From contig CAKTXH010000049.1 of the NCBI GenBank assembly GCA_934630975.1, forward strand, positions 1-16,332: a stretch of 16,332 nucleotides of DNA. The letters run 5' to 3'. The translations under genes were made by a program, and so were the position numbers. This stretch comes from an uncultured Clostridia bacterium. Lineage in GTDB: Bacteria > Bacillota > Clostridia > Christensenellales > Aristaeellaceae. This document shows positions 6,477 to 13,408 of this stretch, one piece after another. Positions within the stretch are counted from its first letter, which is position 1. Each line of letters starts with the position of its first letter. A model generated the notes under the pieces. It ran no database searches, was not told the origin of the DNA, and saw nothing but the letters and a program-made list of their open reading frames with translations.

Positions 6477-8420
6477 ATGAAGAAGATCGTTGCGATGGCC
6501 ATGACGCTGTGCCTGATGTTAGGGCTGGCTGTGGCGGAAAACGAGAATACGTTCACCGGAACGGCCAAAGGCTTTGGCGGCGACGTATCCGTTACCATTA
6601 CGGTTGAGGATGGAAGAATAACCGATGCGGTTGTTACGGGCGATAACGAGACCCCCTCGATTGGCGGTCAGGCTGTTGAAACCCTCGGTGGGGCGATTGT
6701 AGAAGCGCAGTCGGCGGAGTTTGACAGCGTTTCCGGCGCAACCGTGACCAGCAGCGCTGTGCGCGAGGCACTCAAGGATGCGATGCGTCAGGCGGGATTG
6801 ATGGAGGCGGCAAGCCAGACCATGACTGCCGGAACCTATGAGTTTACATATCGCGGCTATTGCTCGAATGTGACCGTGGCAACCACTGTCAGCGAAACGG
6901 CGATTGAACAGGTTGAAGTGGTCAGCAACGATGAAACCGTGGGCATCGGTTCTTATGCGATTGAACGTATTCCAGCGGCGATTGTTGAAAATCAGACTGC
7001 CGGTGTGGATGGCGTTTCCGGCGCGACGGCAACCAGCAATGCGATTCTTTCCGCCGTGCGCGATGCGCTGAATGCAGCCGGCGCGGATATGGCGATTTAT
7101 AACCGCACGCCCGAAGCACCGGAGGCTGTGGATGAAACCTACGATACCGATGTCGTTGTCGTCGGCGCGGGCGCGGCTGGATTTGCCGCCGCGGTGACGG
7201 CGCTTCAAGATGGCGCGGACGTGATCATCCTGGAGAAGATGGATATTCCGGGCGGCAACACGGTTCGTTCTTCCGGCGTGTGGAACGTGGCGGGCCCGGA
7301 TCAGAAGGAAATCGACGATTTTGTGGAGTACACGATGAAGGGCGGCCATTACATGAACAACGAGGCGCTTGTTCGCGTGATGGTCGAAGGCTCCTGGCAG
7401 ATCGGCCCGTGGCTTAAGGAGCTGGGTTTCCCGGTCAACGAGAAGGGAAGCAGCGTTGAAGGTTTGGCGCGCGGTCTGATTACCGATTACTATAAGAAGG
7501 TAGAAGAGCTGGGCGGTCAAATTCTTTACGCGACCAAGGCGGAGAAGATTCTGATGAATGACGGCAAGGCCTGCGGCATTGAGGCAACCTCCGGCAATGG
7601 CGGCAAGGTGACGGTCAATGCAAAGTCTGTCGTGATTGCCACCGGTGGATTTGGTTATGATCTTCAGAAGTGCTACGAACTCAAGCCGTCTTTGACCGGC
7701 ATGATTACCAACAATCAGGTCGGCGCGACGGGCGACGGCATTTACATGGCGGAGGCCGTGGGCGCGAACCTCGTTGACATGGATCAGATTCAGGCGCACC
7801 CGACCGTCGAGCAGAGCACCGCAACGCTCATCACGGAGGGCGTTCGCAAGGCCGGCGGTATTCTGCTTAATGCGGAAGGCAAGCGTTTCACGGACGAGTG
7901 CAATTATCGTGATATTGTTGCAGGCGCGATTCTGGAACAGACTGGCGCATATGCGTATATCGTGTTTAATCAGGATCTCTATGATAACAATGGCAACATT
8001 CCGACCTATGATAAGCTGGGCATTGTGGCGCATTGTGCGAATACCGATGAAATTGCCGCGTATATTGGGTGCGACGCGCAGACTGTCGCCGACAGCTTTG
8101 CGGCGTGGAATACGGCCTGCGAAAACAAGAACGATCCGGAATTTGCCAGCGAATACGACTGGGAGCGGAATATCACGACCAGCGGTCCGTGGTATGTGAT
8201 TAAGATTGCGCCGGGCATCCATCACACGATGGGCGGTATCCAGATCAATACCGAGGCCGAGGTGATCTCCACCGAAGGCACGGTGATTCCGAGTCTGTAT
8301 GCCTGCGGCGAAGTGACCGGCGGCGTTCACGGCGGTAACCGCGTCGGCGGCAACGCTTTGATTGATTGCCAGGTGTTTGGCCGCATTGCGGGCGAACAGG
8401 CTGCCAAGAACGCTCAATAA
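6477..8420 (+). CDS. Secreted flavin-dependent reductase with two FMN domains, fumarate-reductase type
   Basis: This 647-residue exported enzyme probably reduces an unsaturated acid such as fumarate as a terminal electron acceptor outside the membrane. It has a signal peptide (1-20, ending LAVA), FMN-binding domain 1 (about 25-105, SGAT 86-89), FMN-binding domain 2 (about 118-200, SGAT 181-184), and an FAD-binding catalytic domain (224-647) that opens VVVVGAGAAG. Both SGAT motifs suit covalent FMN attachment by ApbE, replacing the haem domain of Shewanella flavocytochrome c. Catalytic positions match that enzyme: His441, Glu454, Arg457, Arg478, His582 and Arg622 correspond to His365, Glu378, Arg381, Arg402, His504 and Arg544, with nearly the same spacings. 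The start is the ATG at 6477 after AGGAG (6464-6468). No apbE or membrane electron donor gene is in view. Fumarate is the best guess; related enzymes reduce urocanate, cinnamates or others. Confidence 0.9.
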   Translation: MKKIVAMAMTLCLMLGLAVAENENTFTGTAKGFGGDVSVTITVEDGRITDAVVTGDNETPSIGGQAVETLGGAIVEAQSAEFDSVSGATVTSSAVREALKDAMRQAGLMEAASQTMTAGTYEFTYRGYCSNVTVATTVSETAIEQVEVVSNDETVGIGSYAIERIPAAIVENQTAGVDGVSGATATSNAILSAVRDALNAAGADMAIYNRTPEAPEAVDETYDTDVVVVGAGAAGFAAAVTALQDGADVIILEKMDIPGGNTVRSSGVWNVAGPDQKEIDDFVEYTMKGGHYMNNEALVRVMVEGSWQIGPWLKELGFPVNEKGSSVEGLARGLITDYYKKVEELGGQILYATKAEKILMNDGKACGIEATSGNGGKVTVNAKSVVIATGGFGYDLQKCYELKPSLTGMITNNQVGATGDGIYMAEAVGANLVDMDQIQAHPTVEQSTATLITEGVRKAGGILLNAEGKRFTDECNYRDIVAGAILEQTGAYAYIVFNQDLYDNNGNIPTYDKLGIVAHCANTDEIAAYIGCDAQTVADSFAAWNTACENKNDPEFASEYDWERNITTSGPWYVIKIAPGIHHTMGGIQINTEAEVISTEGTVIPSLYACGEVTGGVHGGNRVGGNALIDCQVFGRIAGEQAAKNAQ

Positions 8421-8434
8421 TGTAATTCTCATGT

Positions 8435-8482
8435 AAAAAGTTCCTGCTGTCGGAAATGCTTTCGGCAGCGGGAGCTTTTTTT
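8435..8482 (+). terminator. Rho-independent terminator after the reductase
   Basis: A 14-bp stem (8439-8452 with 8463-8476, three G-T pairs) is flanked by AAAA on the left and a T7 run (8476-8482) on the right. It begins about 15 bases after the stop codon. Confidence 0.92.
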
Positions 8483-8502
8483 GCGCGCTTGACGGTACGT
8501 TC

Positions 8503-8531
8503 TTCACAACCCGCGCCCAAAGGGTTATAAT
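8503..8531 (+). promoter_or_regulatory. Sigma-A promoter of the sigma-fragment/permease genes
   Basis: TTCACA (8503-8508, 5 of 6) and TATAAT (8526-8531) are separated by exactly 17 bases. Transcription would begin near 8538. That puts the ATG at 8542 almost at the RNA end and favours the GTG at 8569, which has a good ribosome site. Confidence 0.75.
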
Positions 8532-8568
8532 CAAAAGAAGCATGGAGGCGGAAAGGAGGGCGGCAGCC

Positions 8569-8868
8569 GTGGAGGAGCGCGCATGGTTTGAACAGGTCTA
8601 TCGGCAGAACGTGGATTTGCTGTTCCGCGTCGGCCGCCGCCTGCTGGATTCGGATGAAAACCCGGATACGCTCTATGACATGGTGCAGGAGATTTTCCTG
8701 CTGCTGTGGGATCGGCGGGAGACGCTGAAAACGCATCCCAACATCGGCGGCTGGCTGATGGCCGCGCTGTGCGTTGGCATCGTCGGCGCGCTGCTGCTGG
8801 TGACGATCGCGCTCGGGCTGCTGCTGTTCGCGCTGGCGTGGCGCAGGGTGCGGAAGGAGGAGGTTTGA
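8569..8868 (+). pseudogene. ECF sigma factor region 2 fused to the last helix of a membrane permease
   Basis: This 99-residue frame begins at a GTG with AAAGGAGG (8552-8559) 9 bases upstream. The first 60 or so residues read as ECF sigma region 2: FEQVYRQNVDLLFRVGRRLL, then DMVQEIFLLLWDRRE and HPNIGGWLMA. Where a sigma factor should go on with its RN-rich end of region 2, linker and region 4, the frame changes to one strongly hydrophobic helix and a basic tail, WRRVRKEEV. That is how the C terminus of a LanE-type ABC-2 permease looks. The next gene is a LanG-type permease, and its ribosome site lies in this tail. The simplest reading is a deletion that removed the rest of the sigma gene, an ATPase gene and most of lanE. 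The join is in frame, so a membrane-tethered product could still be made. Confidence 0.6.
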
Positions 8869-8871
8869 ACC

Positions 8872-9606
8872 ATGCTGAAACGATGCATACGCGCGGAGAA
8901 CCGAAAGCTGCACGCGTCGCCAATCTGGCTGATGTTTCTGATTCTGCCGGTGATTTCCGCCGGATACGGCACGTTCAACTATTTGCAGAATCTGGAAATC
9001 CTGACGGACGGCTGGTACAGCCTCTGGACGCAGCACACGCTGTTTTATTCGATGTTTTTCTTTCCGGCGATGGTGGCCGCCTATGCGGCGTATCTCTGGC
9101 GGCTGGAACATTTGGGACATAACTGGAACCTCATCATGGCCGCGCCGATCAGGCCGATGTGCCTGTTTGCCGCAAAATTCGTGGTCGTCGCCAAGCTGGC
9201 GCTGCTGACGCAGGCGTTCGTCTTTGCGCTGTACGTGTTTTGCGGCAAGGCGTTCGCGCATTTTCCGGGATGGCCGCCCGCCGAGCTGCCGCTGTTCCTG
9301 CTGCGCGGCGCGCTGGGCGCACTGGCCGTGATTGCGGCGCAGCTCGTGCTTTCCATGATCATCCGCGGTTTTGCCGTGCCGATCTTTCTAGGCCTGCTCG
9401 GCGGCATTGCCGGCATGCTGGCCGGGGCAAAGGGATATTCGCTGCTTTGGCCCTACGCGCTTATGCAGATGGGCATGAACGCGAATAAAAGCGAGGATGT
9501 GCTTTCCGGGCGGTATGTTCCATTTCTGCTGAGCTGCATGCTCTGGACGGCGGGCATGTTCGCCGCGGCGTGGTTGGCGATGAAAAAGAGGGATGTGAAA
9601 GCGTAA
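8872..9606 (+). CDS. Lantibiotic-immunity-type ABC transporter permease (LanG-like)
   Basis: This 244-residue integral membrane protein has about six hydrophobic segments (near 17-35, 55-75, 98-122, 143-163, 167-188 and 215-236). It has the ABC-2 permease character of the LanE/LanG and MutG/EpiG group: a short cytosolic start MLKRCIRAENRKLHASP, and the HNWNLIMAAPI region after helix 2. Such permeases work with a partner permease and an ATPase to expel lantibiotics or bacitracin-like agents from the membrane. Here the ATPase gene is absent and only a tail of the partner survives just upstream, so the transporter is probably inactive unless its ATPase is encoded elsewhere. The start is the ATG at 8872 after GGAGGAGG, 3 bases past the previous stop. 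The recombinase reading frame overlaps its last 146 bases on the other strand. Confidence 0.8.
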   Translation: MLKRCIRAENRKLHASPIWLMFLILPVISAGYGTFNYLQNLEILTDGWYSLWTQHTLFYSMFFFPAMVAAYAAYLWRLEHLGHNWNLIMAAPIRPMCLFAAKFVVVAKLALLTQAFVFALYVFCGKAFAHFPGWPPAELPLFLLRGALGALAVIAAQLVLSMIIRGFAVPIFLGLLGGIAGMLAGAKGYSLLWPYALMQMGMNANKSEDVLSGRYVPFLLSCMLWTAGMFAAAWLAMKKRDVKA

Positions 9607-11149
9607 GGAAAACGCTGAAAGAATAATAAAAAGGCCATGCGCTGGGAAAACGCATGACCTTTTTTACTGGTGCAGCGACCGAACTCATATCCGAACCCGA
9701 AAATCCTTCTCCCAGTTTGTTTTTCAGGTCGTCGAACGTGATTGTTTCTGTTCCTTCGCGGAAATTGTAAGTCAGAACCAGTTTATCATCATAAAGGAAA
9801 ACCGCATTGATGAATGTATCAATCAACATCCGACGGTGTGAAAGCTGCCGTACATCGAGTTTGCGAAAGCGGTCGAGAAAGAAGCGCAACTGTTCTTCGG
9901 TGATGCGGGGCTTCGCCAGCTTTTCTGCGGCGATTTTGTTTTCAAGTTCGTCGCGTGTGGCTTCGAGCTGGTCAAAGCGTTCCTTGGTGGAACGATTGAG
10001 GATTCCCGCTTGAATGGCGTTGAGCAGGTTGTTGATGGCGACATTGGTTTCTTTGAGCTGCTTTTCATACAGCGGAAGATTGACGTTTTCTGCATCCTGC
10101 AAAGCGATTAGCGCGGCAACAATCGCGTCAATGGTTGTGTCGTTCATCACCATCTTCATGGTTGCGTTCACGACGATATCTTCAATCCAATCCTTGCGAA
10201 CCGATTTTTTATTGCAGACCGCACGTCGTTTCTTGATGGATACACATTTGTAATAGCGATGAACTTCGCCGCTGCGTCCCTTTCCGCTATCACCGCACAT
10301 ATATGCGCCGCAGCAGCCACAAAACAGCTTGGTGGTCAGCAGATAATCTTCCTCTGCCTTATGACGGGCAGGGGATTTCTTGTTTTGGGCGAGCTTAGCC
10401 TGTACACGGTCAAAGAGTTCTTTCGGAACGATGGCTGGGATGCCGTCAGGCACAACGACATCTCGGAAGGCGTACTCGCCGATGTAGCGTCGATTGTTCA
10501 ACATGCGTTGAATACTGTTGTAATTGATATCTCCGCCGCTTTTATTTTTGATGCCCTTTTCCTTAAAGAAGTCGATTAGTTCCTTCATGGTCGCACCCTC
10601 AATATAGCGCTTGAAGGCTTCCAGAACGAAGGGAGCGGTCAACGGGTCGATTTGGAAATGCTGTTCCTCGTCAATCACATAGCCGATGGGCATTGAACCG
10701 CCGTTGAATTTGCATTTCAAAGCGTTCTCTGTCATACCGCGCGTCACCTTCTCGGCGAGGTCAGCAGAATAATACTCTGCAAAGCCCTCCAAGACGGATT
10801 CCAGCAGGATACCGTCCGCGCCGGAAGAAATCACCTCAGTTGCGGAAACAACGCGGACATTGTTCTTCTTGAGCAACACCTTATAGCGGGCGCTGTCGTA
10901 ACGGTCGCGGGAAAAGCGGTCGAGCTTCCAGACGATGACCATATCGAACAGGTGCTTGTCGCTGTCCTTAATCATCTCCTGAAACGCTGGACGATGGTCT
11001 GTCCGTGCGGAATAGGCGCGGTCGATGTAGTGTTTTAGAACGGTAATGTCGTTCTTCTCCGCGAAAGCCGTACACTCGCGGATTTGTCCTTCGATGGATT
11101 CTTCGCGCTGGTTGTCGGAAGAATAGCGGGCGTAGATGACAGCTTTCAT
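9461..11149 (-). CDS. Large serine recombinase reading into flanking DNA
   Basis: This 562-residue reading frame encodes a site-specific recombinase that would integrate and excise the element. The catalytic domain (1-150) opens MKAVIYARYSS, with the nucleophile expected at Ser10 and an Arg-rich KLDRFSRDRYD at 75-85. The recombinase domain spans about 155-265. A zinc ribbon (Cys277, Cys280, Cys302, Cys312) and a coiled coil (about 355-415) follow. Family-like sequence ends at about residue 494 (SDMSSVAAP, near 9668). The last 68 residues are translated from the host terminator and the antisense of the permease gene, so the native stop is missing. The start is the ATG at 11149 after GAGGAG (11159-11164), 9 bases away. 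An upstream frame to 11224 has no ribosome site. Confidence 0.9.
   Translation of the reverse strand: MKAVIYARYSSDNQREESIEGQIRECTAFAEKNDITVLKHYIDRAYSARTDHRPAFQEMIKDSDKHLFDMVIVWKLDRFSRDRYDSARYKVLLKKNNVRVVSATEVISSGADGILLESVLEGFAEYYSADLAEKVTRGMTENALKCKFNGGSMPIGYVIDEEQHFQIDPLTAPFVLEAFKRYIEGATMKELIDFFKEKGIKNKSGGDINYNSIQRMLNNRRYIGEYAFRDVVVPDGIPAIVPKELFDRVQAKLAQNKKSPARHKAEEDYLLTTKLFCGCCGAYMCGDSGKGRSGEVHRYYKCVSIKKRRAVCNKKSVRKDWIEDIVVNATMKMVMNDTTIDAIVAALIALQDAENVNLPLYEKQLKETNVAINNLLNAIQAGILNRSTKERFDQLEATRDELENKIAAEKLAKPRITEEQLRFFLDRFRKLDVRQLSHRRMLIDTFINAVFLYDDKLVLTYNFREGTETITFDDLKNKLGEGFSGSDMSSVAAPVKKVMRFPSAWPFYYSFSVFLTLSHPSFSSPTTPRRTCPPSRACSSAEMEHTARKAHPRFYSRSCPSA
9627..9666. terminator. Bidirectional terminator at the edge of the host block
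   Basis: AAAAAGGCCATGCG (9628-9641) pairs with CGCATGACCTTTTT (9651-9664) with one C-A mismatch and a 9-base loop. A T run follows on the plus strand, and TTTTTATTATT follows on the minus strand. It ends the permease transcript. It belongs to the host side of the insertion, since the recombinase frame enters it after its last family-like residues. Confidence 0.85.
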
Positions 11150-11183
11150 GAATATCGACTCCTCAAATGTCATTGCTGTTTCT

Positions 11184-11206
11184 ACTATACCATATAAAAA
11201 GTATGG
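11184..11206 (-). promoter_or_regulatory. Recombinase promoter with overlapping dyad
   Basis: On the minus strand an extended -10, TGGTATAGT (box 11184-11189), lies 35 bases before the recombinase ATG. A dyad CCATA-N7-TATGG (11190-11206) covers the spacer and its upstream TG, where a repressor could sit. The -35 is only a T run. Confidence 0.45.
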
Positions 11207-11260
11207 AAAAAAGAGAAAAAACAAGGGAAAAAAGAAAAAAACTAAAATTTATAGAAAAGT

Positions 11261-11292
11261 GAGATAAAAGAGGCGGAATAAGCGTCTTTATA
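11261..11292 (+). promoter_or_regulatory. Promoter-like block of the sigma gene (shared with the secreted-protein gene)
   Basis: GAGATAAAAG (11261-11270) is followed after 13 bases by GTCTTTATA (11284-11292), about 42 bases before the sigma-gene ATG. The same pair with identical spacing precedes the gene at 12745. The GTC-type downstream box is like ECF -10 elements, so this is a candidate autoregulated promoter. Confidence 0.6.
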
Positions 11293-11333
11293 AATGGTGG
11301 AAAAATAAATTCAGGGGGGGTAATGAAACACAA

Positions 11334-11912
11334 ATGCTAACTTTTTACACCGTAGTTTGGACGATGCACAGTGAAGACGATCGGGTATTTTTTCAGCAGC
11401 TCTATATGGATTATGAGTTGTTGATGTTCAAAAAAGCGTTGACTGTCTTGAAAAATGAGGAAGAAGCGTTAGATGCTGTGGGTGATGCGTGCCTGATGCT
11501 TATGAAACGCATTTCAACGCTGAGACAACTTTCTGATATGAGCTTGAGAAGATATATCATCATAACGGTCGAACATGCTTCAATCAATAGACTAAGACGA
11601 TTGAAAAAGGCAAACCAGTACACGTTTACGATGGATGAAGAATGTACACAGGAATTAGCAGCAAATGAGACTCCGATTGAAGAACAAATTATTATTGCCG
11701 GAGAAAAACAAAGACTAAAAAAAGCTATACAGAAGTTGTCAAAAAGAGAACAATGGATATTGTCGATGCGATTCGATGAGGAGATGACACATAAGCAAAT
11801 CGCGCAGCAGATAGGCGTGAAAACTCAAAACATTGGCGGAATATTGGAAAGAACGTATAAGCATCTTAGAAAGATACTTGAGGAGGTGGATTGCGTTGAA
11901 AGAAATGAATAA
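11334..11912 (+). CDS. ECF-like sigma-70 factor
   Basis: This 192-residue sigma factor has only regions 2 and 4. Region 2 is about 18-90, with FFQQLYMDYELLMFKKAL, the DAVGDACLMLMK segment and YIIITVEHASINRLRR. Region 4 is about 125-185: LSKREQWILSMRFDEEMTHK, then the helix-turn-helix IAQQIGVKTQNIGGILERTY. The opening MLTFYTVVW followed by a short acidic stretch is what I know from clostridial sigma factors paired with DUF4367 proteins. That supports the ATG at 11334, although AGGGGGGG (11313-11320) is 13 bases away; the inner ATG at 11364 has no ribosome site. The gene overlaps the membrane protein that follows by 17 bases, a typical sigma/anti-sigma arrangement. It probably drives its own promoter and that of the gene at 12745. 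Confidence 0.85.
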   Translation: MLTFYTVVWTMHSEDDRVFFQQLYMDYELLMFKKALTVLKNEEEALDAVGDACLMLMKRISTLRQLSDMSLRRYIIITVEHASINRLRRLKKANQYTFTMDEECTQELAANETPIEEQIIIAGEKQRLKKAIQKLSKREQWILSMRFDEEMTHKQIAQQIGVKTQNIGGILERTYKHLRKILEEVDCVERNE

Positions 11913-12666
11913 ACCGGAGTATCAGGATGACCGAAAACTGCGGATTGAATATCAAAAGGTTTTGATTTCAAAAGCGATTAGAGAACTGCGTGATGAAGAA
12001 GTTCATTTGCTGATGGAGAGTACTCCTGAGGATCAACGATACTTGGAATTTTTGGAAAAAAACAGAGAGAAACGATTGAAGAAGCTGATGCGTCATTTGC
12101 GTTGGCTGGGTTTGAAAAAGCAGTTTTTTACAGTAGCACCCCGAACAATGCGTTTTGCGGTAGCAGCGTTGGGGATTCTTTGTATCGGCCTCACTACGAC
12201 ATTTGCGTCAAATGAAACATTTAGAGTTCGTGTGTTTTCGATGTTCGCAGAAGATCATGGGCAATATACGGCTGTAAGTCTACAAGAAGATAAACAAAAA
12301 GCCTTTGATGTTCCAGCTGAGTGGGAGGGAATGTATTATCCATCCTATATTCCAGCTGGATTTGAGGTTGAGAGTATTGATAATTTGTTTGGTCGCGAAT
12401 TGTCTGTTTATATGCACGATAAGAAGAACCCGGATGCTCGCTTAATTTTTGAAGAAATGTCTGAAACAAATGAGATGAATATGGATACCGAAAATGCAAG
12501 AGTATACCATACAGAGATACATGGAAGTGATGCAATCGTCTCGGTTAAAGAAAAAACATCGGCTGTTATATGGAGCAAAAACAATAGGATTCTTTCGGTT
12601 ATGATGGATGGAGACAATGAGGAACAAGTTCTTAAAGTTGCGGAAAGCGTGAAACAAATAAAATAA
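11896..12666 (+). CDS. DUF4367-type membrane protein, probable anti-sigma factor
   Basis: This 256-residue single-pass protein has a charged cytoplasmic part (1-85), a membrane helix (about 86-105, FAVAALGILCIGLTTTFAS) and an extracytoplasmic part (106-256). The outer part has the features of DUF4367: YYPSYIPAGFEVESI (147-161), IFEEMSETNEMN, DTENA (197-201), and the late pattern VIWSKNNRILSVMM (224-237) followed by VLKVAESVK. Such proteins sit beside sigma factors and are thought to hold them at the membrane until an outside signal is sensed. The start is taken as the TTG at 11896, since AGGAGG (11881-11886) is 9 bases away; the ATG at 11905 would be 18 bases away. It overlaps the sigma gene, which implies coupled synthesis. 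The signal is unknown. Confidence 0.78.
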   Translation: MKEMNKPEYQDDRKLRIEYQKVLISKAIRELRDEEVHLLMESTPEDQRYLEFLEKNREKRLKKLMRHLRWLGLKKQFFTVAPRTMRFAVAALGILCIGLTTTFASNETFRVRVFSMFAEDHGQYTAVSLQEDKQKAFDVPAEWEGMYYPSYIPAGFEVESIDNLFGRELSVYMHDKKNPDARLIFEEMSETNEMNMDTENARVYHTEIHGSDAIVSVKEKTSAVIWSKNNRILSVMMDGDNEEQVLKVAESVKQIK

Positions 12667-12683
12667 AAAAATTTTGAAAAATG

Positions 12684-12715
12684 GAGATAAAAGTGCAGAA
12701 AGATGTGTCTATATA
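12684..12715 (+). promoter_or_regulatory. Second copy of the sigma-type promoter block
   Basis: GAGATAAAAG (12684-12693), a 13-base spacer, then GTCTATATA (12707-12715), 29 bases before the ATG at 12745. The boxes and spacing repeat those at 11261-11292. Both are preceded by a similar A-rich stretch with AAAATTT. Confidence 0.6.
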
Positions 12716-12744
12716 GATAGACAAACAAAAAGGAGGAAATCCCT

Positions 12745-13152
12745 ATGAAAAAAATGGTATCGGTGTTCCTGATGATGTTGCTGGTCGTAACAGCGCTTGT
12801 TTCCTCTGCGTGGGCAGAAGGAGAGATTCAACCCTTTTACAATCAGACAGCCAGAATCAGCGTAAGCTTGGTAATTAACGGATCGACGGCTGAATGTACG
12901 GGAAAGATCATCCCCAATAGCGATGCTACTGTAAGCAGCATGACGATGAAACTTCAACAGAAAAAGGATGGAAATTGGACAACGATTGCATCATGGCCTG
13001 CAAGCGGCTCGAAAGGGGAAGCGGTAAGCCTTTCTAAAACCAAAAACATTTCTAAAGGGTATAGCTATCGTGTTTATGTGAGTGGAACGGTGAAGAATGG
13101 CGTTGATCCGGCAGAAACGCCTAGCAAAACGAGCTCGATCAAAAGTTACTAA
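12745..13152 (+). CDS. Small secreted beta-rich protein
   Basis: This 135-residue exported protein has a signal peptide (1-24; MKKM start, hydrophobic core, AWA cleavage site). The mature 111 residues alternate hydrophobic and polar residues with many Ser, Thr and Lys. A single Cys51 lies in STAECTGKI, followed by MKLQQKKDGNWTTIASWPAS (68-87) and YSYRVYVSGTVKNG (106-119). This reads as a small Ig-like beta sandwich of the kind often secreted by clostridia. I think of DUF6147-like proteins but cannot confirm this. The ribosome site AGGAGG (12731-12736) is well placed. Its promoter copies that of the sigma gene, so it is likely a direct target of that sigma factor. Its role is unknown; cell-surface protection or an antagonistic peptide are both open. 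Confidence 0.75.
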   Translation: MKKMVSVFLMMLLVVTALVSSAWAEGEIQPFYNQTARISVSLVINGSTAECTGKIIPNSDATVSSMTMKLQQKKDGNWTTIASWPASGSKGEAVSLSKTKNISKGYSYRVYVSGTVKNGVDPAETPSKTSSIKSY

Positions 13153-13208
13153 TCCCATTTGGTTCTAAACTTTGTATGTTGTTGCGAACAATGAAAGGAG
13201 GTGAAGGC

Positions 13209-13322
13209 ATGAGATGCCGTGATCCGTGTATGGCCAGATTAAAGAAAAAGTCCCTGCGAAAAGTGTTGGCACACAGCATCATCCCAAAGATGATGGTTTT
13301 CACAAGGACAATCTCATTGTAA
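13209..13322 (+). CDS. Small basic 37-residue ORF with a perfect Shine-Dalgarno
   Basis: AAAGGAGGTG (13194-13203), a full match to the 16S anti-Shine-Dalgarno, precedes an ATG (13209) that opens 37 codons ending in TAA (13320-13322). The product is strongly basic, with LKKKSLRK at 11-18 and few acidic residues (one Asp). It has two Cys near the start (3 and 7) and a hydrophobic C-terminal half (IIPKMMVF, 24-31). The start codon lies in a tiny hairpin GGCAT-GAG-ATGCC (13206-13218). It falls in an otherwise empty gap between two secreted-protein genes on the same strand. I recognise no family. It could be a real small peptide or a decayed remnant whose ribosome site survives. Confidence 0.4.
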   Translation: MRCRDPCMARLKKKSLRKVLAHSIIPKMMVFTRTISL

Positions 13323-13408
13323 CATCAACCCGATTTTTTTTCAAGCATTTGATTGGAAAATTGTAGAATCGACCAGAAACAAATGAGATTTCAAAGGAGG
13401 CACTGTCA

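Noticed and set aside
5603..6598. Minus-strand frame of 331 codons
   Set aside because: It is antisense to the LysR gene and runs through the promoter of the reductase.
6519..8543. Minus-strand frame of 674 codons
   Set aside because: It is antisense to the fumarate-reductase-like gene; its His/Arg/Asn-rich content is typical of a shadow frame.
8245..9261. Minus-strand frame of 338 codons
   Set aside because: It crosses a terminator, a promoter and three plus-strand genes, and has no recognisable domain.
11323..11340. Five-codon frame (ATG to TAA) overlapping the sigma-gene start, as a possible leader peptide
   Set aside because: The G-rich ribosome-site-like run is only 2 bases from its ATG, and nothing suggests attenuation.
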